Positions 59,794 to 64,000 of a stretch of 64,000 nt of DNA are shown piece by piece; within the stretch, counting starts at the first letter, position 1, and the number at the start of each line of letters is the position of its first letter. Position numbers and translations under genes: made by a program. Source of the stretch: Halorubrum salsamenti. GTDB lineage: Archaea > Halobacteriota > Halobacteria > Halobacteriales > Haloferacaceae. The stretch is taken from NCBI RefSeq assembly GCF_007671685.1, contig NZ_VCNL01000002.1, positions 806,001 through 870,000 on the forward strand. The letters are read 5' to 3'. Under the pieces are notes generated by a model. It was not told the origin of the DNA. It searched no databases and saw nothing but the letters and a program-made list of their open reading frames with translations.

Positions 59794-59937
59794 ATGCTAG
59801 ACGCCGAATTCGAAGTGTGTACCGAGTGCGGCAACCTCCACATGGAAGGCGGCGCCGGGCCGGCGCACGTCGAGGAGTGCGCCGTCTGCGGGGGACACGT
59901 CAGCGACGTCGAACTCGACGACCTCGTCGGCTTCTAA
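59794..59937 (+). CDS. Small zinc-ribbon-like protein (47 aa)
   Basis: MLDAEFEVCTECGNLHMEGG, then AHVEECAVCGGHVSDVELDD and LVGF. Two CxxC pairs about 17 residues apart form a zinc ribbon. It is divergent from the helicase gene and has its own box. Too short for a firm family, but the metal pattern and clean ORF make it credible. Small zinc proteins are often abundant and regulatory in haloarchaea. Confidence 0.72.
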   Translation: MLDAEFEVCTECGNLHMEGGAGPAHVEECAVCGGHVSDVELDDLVGF

Positions 59938-60066
59938 GCGGCGCTACGAACCGGGCGGGTCGGCGTCGAACCCGCGATCGGTGCCGAAATTTCGGTCGTC
60001 CAGTACCAGTCGTTTACTTATAAATAGTCGCCGAACGCGTCGCCTCAATAAATAGCCGTAACGCGC

Positions 60067-60792
60067 TCACCGTCCCGGCGACCGCTTTCGACAGCGCCGC
60101 GAGGTGATCCCCTCCTTCGACCGGAACCGGCAGCCGCAGGCCGTACAGCGGACGAACGGCTCGCCCGGTTCGGTCTCGAGTCGGTGCTCGCCGACGACGA
60201 AGGGACGCGTCACGGTCCGAGGCCGGATCCGGTCCGGGATCGGCGTCGAGGCGGACTCGCTCAGCGCCGCCCGCACGGCGATGGTGTCGACGTCGACGGA
60301 GTCCCACCGGGGGGCTTCGAGGGCCGCCTCGCGGTCGGCCACCTCGGTCCAGCCGGTGACGACGACCGGGGAGTTCGTCTCCGTGTCGCTCACGACGACG
60401 ACGAACCGGATCCCGCCGTCGACGAGGGCGAACCGCCACCCGTCGGTCCGGTTCCAGCGGAGCTGGCCGTTCCGGATCGCGTCGCTGACGGTCCTGGTCG
60501 AGACGTATCTCCCGGGCTGTTCTAACCGCTCGCGGAAGTGATCGGTCAGGGCGTAGAGTCCGGGATCGCGGACGGGGGGATCCTCGGCCGTTCTGCCGGC
60601 CGAGGGACGTTTGCCCGCCCTCGGAGACCGAGATCGGGGGGCGTCCGTGTCGGGTCCGTGCGGGAGGGAGTCCGATCTCGTCGCCGCCCGCCGGCGAGAC
60701 CCCGCCGGCGCGGTCGTGGACGCGGTCCGACGCTCCGTCGATCCGGGACGGGGTGACTCGGCGTCCCCCGGCCCGCCCTGTCGGGATGCCAC
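60067..60792 (-). CDS. Hypothetical protein with a C-terminal zinc-like tail
   Basis: 241 residues from GTG 60792. The first 75 are Arg/Ser/Pro rich and disordered. The core LYALTDHFRERLEQPGRYVS then SDAIRNGQLRWNRTDGWRFA and IRFVVVVSDTETNSPVVVTG resembles DUF4258-type or toxin-like small alpha/beta domains. The tail is FVRCTACGCRFRSKEG then ITSRRC. A CTTAAG box near 60816-60821 supports the GTG. Function unknown. Confidence 0.55.
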   Translation of the reverse strand: MASRQGGPGDAESPRPGSTERRTASTTAPAGSRRRAATRSDSLPHGPDTDAPRSRSPRAGKRPSAGRTAEDPPVRDPGLYALTDHFRERLEQPGRYVSTRTVSDAIRNGQLRWNRTDGWRFALVDGGIRFVVVVSDTETNSPVVVTGWTEVADREAALEAPRWDSVDVDTIAVRAALSESASTPIPDRIRPRTVTRPFVVGEHRLETEPGEPFVRCTACGCRFRSKEGITSRRCRKRSPGR

Positions 60793-60877
60793 TGCGTGTG
60801 AGTATAGAGCGGGGTCTTAAGTGTGTTACGGCGACACAGGGGTGCGGTCGAGCGATCCCGAGGCTGATCCCCCGGAC

Positions 60878-61846
60878 TCACTCGTGGCCGGAGACGCGGA
60901 CCGGCTCGTACGGCTCCTCTAACCACTCCACGTCCGACTCCGAGAGGTCGATGTCGAGCGCCTCGACGGCGTCTTCGAGGTGGTCCACGCTGGAGGTGCC
61001 GACGATTGGCGCGTCCACGACCTCCTTCCCGGCGACCCAGCGGAGCGCGATCTGGGCCATCCGCACCCCCTTCTCGTCTGCCAGTTCCTCTATCCGGCGG
61101 TTGATCTCCTCGCCGCCGCCCTCGCGGTACGGGCGTCCGAGCGCCGTCTCGTGTTCCCCGCGAGTCGTCGCGTCGTCCTGCTCGTAGGGGCGCGCGAGGT
61201 AGCCGGCGCCGACGGGGCTCCACGGGATCATCGCGATCCCCTCCTTCTCACAGAGGGGGACCATCTCGCGCTCCTCCTCGCGGTACGCGAGGTTGTAGAG
61301 GTTCTGCATGGTGACGAACCGCTCGTACCCCTCGCGGTCGCTCGTTTGCAAGGCCTCGGCGAACTGGTGGGCCCACATCGAGGAGGCGCCGACGTACCGC
61401 ACCCTCCCGCGTCGCACGGCGTCGTCGAGCGTCGCCAGCGTCTCTTCGATCGGCGTGTCGTAGTCCCACCGGTGGATCTGATAGAGATCGACTGTATCCA
61501 TCCCGAGCCGATCGAGGCTGTTCTCCAGCTCCTGTTCGATCGCCTTCCGCGAGAGCCCCCCCGAGTTCGGGTTCGACTCGTCCATCTGCCCGTACACCTT
61601 GGTGGCGACGGTGAACCGGTCGCGGTCGTACTCGGCGAGCACGTCGCCGAGGATCTCCTCGCTCTCGCCGTTCGAGTAGACGTTCGCGGTGTCGAAGAAG
61701 GTGATTCCTAGATCGATCGCGCGCTCGATCAGCTCCCGGCCCTCCTCCTCGTCGAGCATCCACTCGTGCTCGCTTCCGAAGCTCATACAGCCGAGCGCGA
61801 GTCGGCTGACGGTCGCGCCCGTGTCGCCCAGCGTCGTGTGCTCCAT
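60878..61846 (-). CDS. Aldo/keto reductase
   Basis: 322 residues. Catalytic Asp and Tyr are in FFDTANVYSNGESEEILG, Lys in VATKVYGQM, and His in LYQIHRWDYDTPIEE. The N-terminus MEHTTLGDTGATVSRLALGC is typical for the AKR11/12-type subfamily. The reductant is NADPH, probably acting on aldehydes or sugars. A CTTAAAAA box at about 61868-61875 gives a leaderless ATG 61846. Confidence 0.92.
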   Translation of the reverse strand: MEHTTLGDTGATVSRLALGCMSFGSEHEWMLDEEEGRELIERAIDLGITFFDTANVYSNGESEEILGDVLAEYDRDRFTVATKVYGQMDESNPNSGGLSRKAIEQELENSLDRLGMDTVDLYQIHRWDYDTPIEETLATLDDAVRRGRVRYVGASSMWAHQFAEALQTSDREGYERFVTMQNLYNLAYREEEREMVPLCEKEGIAMIPWSPVGAGYLARPYEQDDATTRGEHETALGRPYREGGGEEINRRIEELADEKGVRMAQIALRWVAGKEVVDAPIVGTSSVDHLEDAVEALDIDLSESDVEWLEEPYEPVRVSGHE

Positions 61847-61916
61847 ACGGATCGGGCGACCTCGGTACTTAAAAAATCACAGCGTGGGCGGGACGCCTCG
61901 GCGACGCGAACACCGC

Positions 61917-61975
61917 GCCGATCACAGACGGTTGTCGCGCGCCGATCACAGACGGTTGTCACGCGCCGATCACAG
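61917..61975. repeat. 2.5 tandem copies of a 24-bp unit running into the trmB 3' end
   Basis: GCCGATCACAGACGGTTGTC plus four bases is repeated at 61917-61940 and 61941-61964 with one difference, and a partial copy at 61965-61975 contains the trmB stop (TCA at 61970-61972). Confidence 0.9.
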
Positions 61976-63022
61976 CGCCGGCGGCTCGTCGCGGCCGATG
62001 ACGATCTCCTGTCCCTCGACGTCTTCGAGGGCGGCGACGCGGCCGCCGATGTCGACTCGGCCGGTCTCGGTCTCGACGGTCAGCGACGCCACCTCCTCGG
62101 TGTCCTCGAAGGCGAGGTCGACGACGCGGCCCTGCACCGTCACCGAGTCGCCCGTCTCGATGTCGCGGCCCTCGACGGTCACGTAGAACTCCTCGCCCTC
62201 GAACTCGCGGAGGTCCTTGACAGCGCGGCGGATCGAGGCGTAGCGGCGCGGGAACGGGCGGGCGGCCCCGTCGGCGGCGAGCGTCTCGGCCGTCGTCCAC
62301 AGCACGGTGCCGAAGAAGCCGGAGACGAGGAACCCGAGCGCGGAGCGGTTGAAGATGACGCCGTAGCGCTCGCGGTCGTCGCGGAGCGCGTCCTGCGTGG
62401 CGTACACGGAGTACTGGCCGTCGCCGACGGCGAGGATCGGCGTGGTGATCCCGCGGCGCGCGCGGGCGATGGTCGCGACCTCCAGGTAGTCGAACTCCTC
62501 GGGGTTCGGCGCCCGAGACGCCGGCGTGACGAGGAGTTCGACGCTGACGCCCGCCTGGACCTTCGCCGCGAGCTCGTCGCGGAAGCGGCGGAGCAGGCCC
62601 GGCGTGAGCGAGAGCGCCAGCTCGTACTCGGCGCCGGCGATCACCTCCTCGAGGTACCGGAGGATCGTCGACCGCGACTTCACCAGCGACACCGCCTCGG
62701 TCTCGCGGGTGGGCGCGGTGTAGCGGGCCTCCAGTTCGTCGACCATCTCGGCGAACGACGACCGGAGGTCGCCGAACGCGTCGTCCGGATCGACGGCGAC
62801 GATCTTCATCGGTCGCGACTCGCGGAGTTCGACAAGTCCCCGGTCCGAGAGGCTTCGAACCGTGTCGTACACGCGGGGCTGCGGGATGTCGGTTCGGTCG
62901 GCAATGTCGCTCGCCGTCAGCTCGCCGTGTTCCAGCACGGCGAGGTACGCGTCGATCTCGTACTCGCCGAGGTTGAATCGGTCCCCGACGCGGTCGAGCG
63001 TGCCACGGAGATCGTCGGTCAT
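61970..63022 (-). CDS. trmB: TrmB-family sugar-sensing transcriptional regulator
   Basis: 350 residues. N-terminal winged helix: [64 protein letters not shown]-like middle ([20 protein letters not shown]) and a C-terminal beta-rich sugar-binding domain follow. TrmB controls sugar metabolism and gluconeogenesis genes in haloarchaea. ATG 63022 has a TATAC element about 26 nt upstream. The stop lies in a tandem repeat. Confidence 0.92.
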   Translation of the reverse strand: MTDDLRGTLDRVGDRFNLGEYEIDAYLAVLEHGELTASDIADRTDIPQPRVYDTVRSLSDRGLVELRESRPMKIVAVDPDDAFGDLRSSFAEMVDELEARYTAPTRETEAVSLVKSRSTILRYLEEVIAGAEYELALSLTPGLLRRFRDELAAKVQAGVSVELLVTPASRAPNPEEFDYLEVATIARARRGITTPILAVGDGQYSVYATQDALRDDRERYGVIFNRSALGFLVSGFFGTVLWTTAETLAADGAARPFPRRYASIRRAVKDLREFEGEEFYVTVEGRDIETGDSVTVQGRVVDLAFEDTEEVASLTVETETGRVDIGGRVAALEDVEGQEIVIGRDEPPAL

Positions 63023-63095
63023 AGATCCGTCGAGGCGGTCCTCCGGTATAGGTTTTTACTATGAGTCGAGTTGCACGCTTTTTCAGAGCTGCGTC

Positions 63096-63836
63096 CTACA
63101 TATACATCCGATCGTAGGTCCCGTCCGGCTCGCGCTCCTCGATCCGCTCGGCGAGGTCCTCGTAGTGGCGGCGGACATCGGCCGCGAAGGAGGCCAGCGG
63201 CTCGGAGTCGACCCCCAAGTCGTACGTTTCGTCGATCGTGTCCACGAGCCGGACCGCGGCGTCGGCGTCCGGGGCCTGTGCGTGGACCGGCGTGATGAAC
63301 ACGCCGACGCCGAGCGGAGAGTCGATCCCCCGTTCGAGCAGCGACGCGTTCGTCCCGTCGAGGAACCCCGTCTCCATCGGCGGGACCTCGTCGTCGTCGA
63401 GGCGCCGCTCGTGGTAGTCGTCCGTCGCGACGTGGAAGGTGCGATGTGCGTCCGGAGCGTGGGGGATCGGAGCCCCCGAGAGCACCGCGATCTCCGAGAC
63501 GCCCGCCGCTTCCGTCCAGTCGAGGATTGCCGCTGCGATCCGCTCGCCGAGTACGGGCGGGACGAATTGCTCGGCCACGAGCACGGTGACGTCCAGATCG
63601 TCCGCGGAGTACAGCCGGATCGGGTGCCGCGGTCGTCCCTTCTCGAAGGGCGTGATCGACGGGAGCCCCTCGGCTTGAACGTGCCCCGTCTGTTCGAGTT
63701 CGAGGTTCTTGACGAGGTAGTCGACGGCGGTCAGTCCGGCGAGTCCGAACGACGAGAATCCGGCGACGAGCACGTCGCTCGGGGTGGACTCGTGTGTGAC
63801 GCTGAAGGACGGGCGATCGCGTAGGGGCTCTGACAT
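63096..63836 (-). CDS. PAC2-family protein (proteasome assembly chaperone-like)
   Basis: 246 residues. VLVAGFSSFGLAGLTAVDYL then VKNLELEQTGHVQAEGLPSI and VTVLVAEQFVPPVLGERIAA are PAC2 signatures. Archaeal members are thought to help proteasome assembly or bind nucleotides/ligands. No proteasome gene lies in the window. Divergent in role from trmB although on the same strand, 73 nt upstream. Confidence 0.88.
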   Translation of the reverse strand: MSEPLRDRPSFSVTHESTPSDVLVAGFSSFGLAGLTAVDYLVKNLELEQTGHVQAEGLPSITPFEKGRPRHPIRLYSADDLDVTVLVAEQFVPPVLGERIAAAILDWTEAAGVSEIAVLSGAPIPHAPDAHRTFHVATDDYHERRLDDDEVPPMETGFLDGTNASLLERGIDSPLGVGVFITPVHAQAPDADAAVRLVDTIDETYDLGVDSEPLASFAADVRRHYEDLAERIEEREPDGTYDRMYM

Positions 63837-63916
63837 ACCTTCGATTTGCCGGGACGCGTGTTAGTGGTTACTCAAAAACGCCCGATCCACGGCTCCGGAA
63901 GCCGAACTTTCGGTCA

Positions 63917-63968
63917 CCGGGGAAGCGCTCCGCTTTCGGCCGCCGGGGAAGCGCTCCGCTTTCGGCCG
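63917..63968. repeat. Two tandem copies of a 26-bp unit
   Basis: CCGGGGAAGCGCTCCGCTTT plus six bases at 63917-63942 and again at 63943-63968, in the promoter-side spacer of the PAC2 gene at the window's right edge. A third partial copy follows (CCGGGA). Confidence 0.85.
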
Positions 63969-64000
63969 CCGGGAGAAACGCTTTTTCGAGTGGGCGACGG

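Noticed and set aside
61917-61975. CRISPR-like repeat
   Set aside because: Tandem units abut each other with no spacers.

Overview
The window is 64 kb of very GC-rich, gene-dense chromosome from a halophilic archaeon. Four things show this. The predicted proteins are strikingly acidic. Many genes have a TTTAAA- or TTTATA-like TATA box about 26 nt upstream of an initiator ATG or GTG, so many transcripts are probably leaderless. The genes themselves are archaeal: RadB, archaeal AspRS, TrmB, PAC2, an XPB-like helicase, a UppS-like protein and a tRNA with a bulge-helix-bulge type intron position. Many hypothetical proteins look haloarchaeal. Overall it resembles Halorubrum or relatives (Haloferacales), but that placement is inference. 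Most of the window is ordinary core genome. Less ordinary material sits next to tRNA genes and in a few short repeat-rich spacers.

Layout. 1-10.7 kb: truncated sugar-phosphate isomerase, PspA, a dgcN-dgcA pair for D-glutamate breakdown, folD, an aldo/keto reductase, membrane proteins, a HAD phosphatase, a CBS-domain protein with a probable ribosome-hibernation-like tail, and radB. 10.8-19.4 kb: cold-shock protein, a Sco-TlpA-CcdA thiol-redox operon, AIM24, a glycerophosphodiesterase, an NSS transporter, a geranylgeranyl reductase-like flavoprotein and an M24-like protein. 19.4-20.5 kb: tRNA-Val followed by a lower-GC patch with a broken zinc-finger fragment and an HTH-type regulator. 20.5-28.5 kb: pterin carbinolamine dehydratase, an EVE-like protein, a P-loop ATPase, SOD, tRNA-Ser with a duplicated 3' end, a UppS-like protein, a Pit phosphate transporter and LarC. 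29-36 kb: aspS, secreted and lipoprotein genes, membrane proteins, NAD kinase and a KaiC-like ATPase with DPFGG repeats. 36-43.4 kb: tRNA-Gly with degenerate copies of its 3' end, an M28 peptidase, nadE, an HTH regulator, truA, a universal stress protein, XapX, a cyclophilin and a 2-hydroxyacid dehydrogenase.

43.5-45.8 kb holds the best candidate for an undescribed system: four tightly packed genes, two of them tandem DUF2589-type paralogues, followed by two acidic partner proteins of unknown function. 45.9-51.1 kb: a cystathionine gamma-synthase family enzyme, tRNA-Glu(UUC) with a 36-nt intron, an AbrB-PhoU regulator, a MoaD-like ubiquitin-fold gene with two hypothetical partners, and an FAH-family enzyme. 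51.07-51.48 kb is non-coding and carries four consecutive short hairpins at about 28-nt spacing, enclosed by a 17-bp perfect inverted repeat. 51.5-64 kb: DUF418 protein, Gfo/Idh oxidoreductase, a ThDP enzyme, an XPB-like helicase split by a 476-residue LAGLIDADG intein at its DECHH box, a tiny zinc protein, an aldo/keto reductase, TrmB and a PAC2 protein.

Operons supported by 1-8 nt overlaps or gaps are dgcN-dgcA, sco-tlpA-ccdA, the acidic peptide plus GDPD pair, DUF5827-ATPase, usp-truA, the DUF2589 cluster and the moaD-like cluster.
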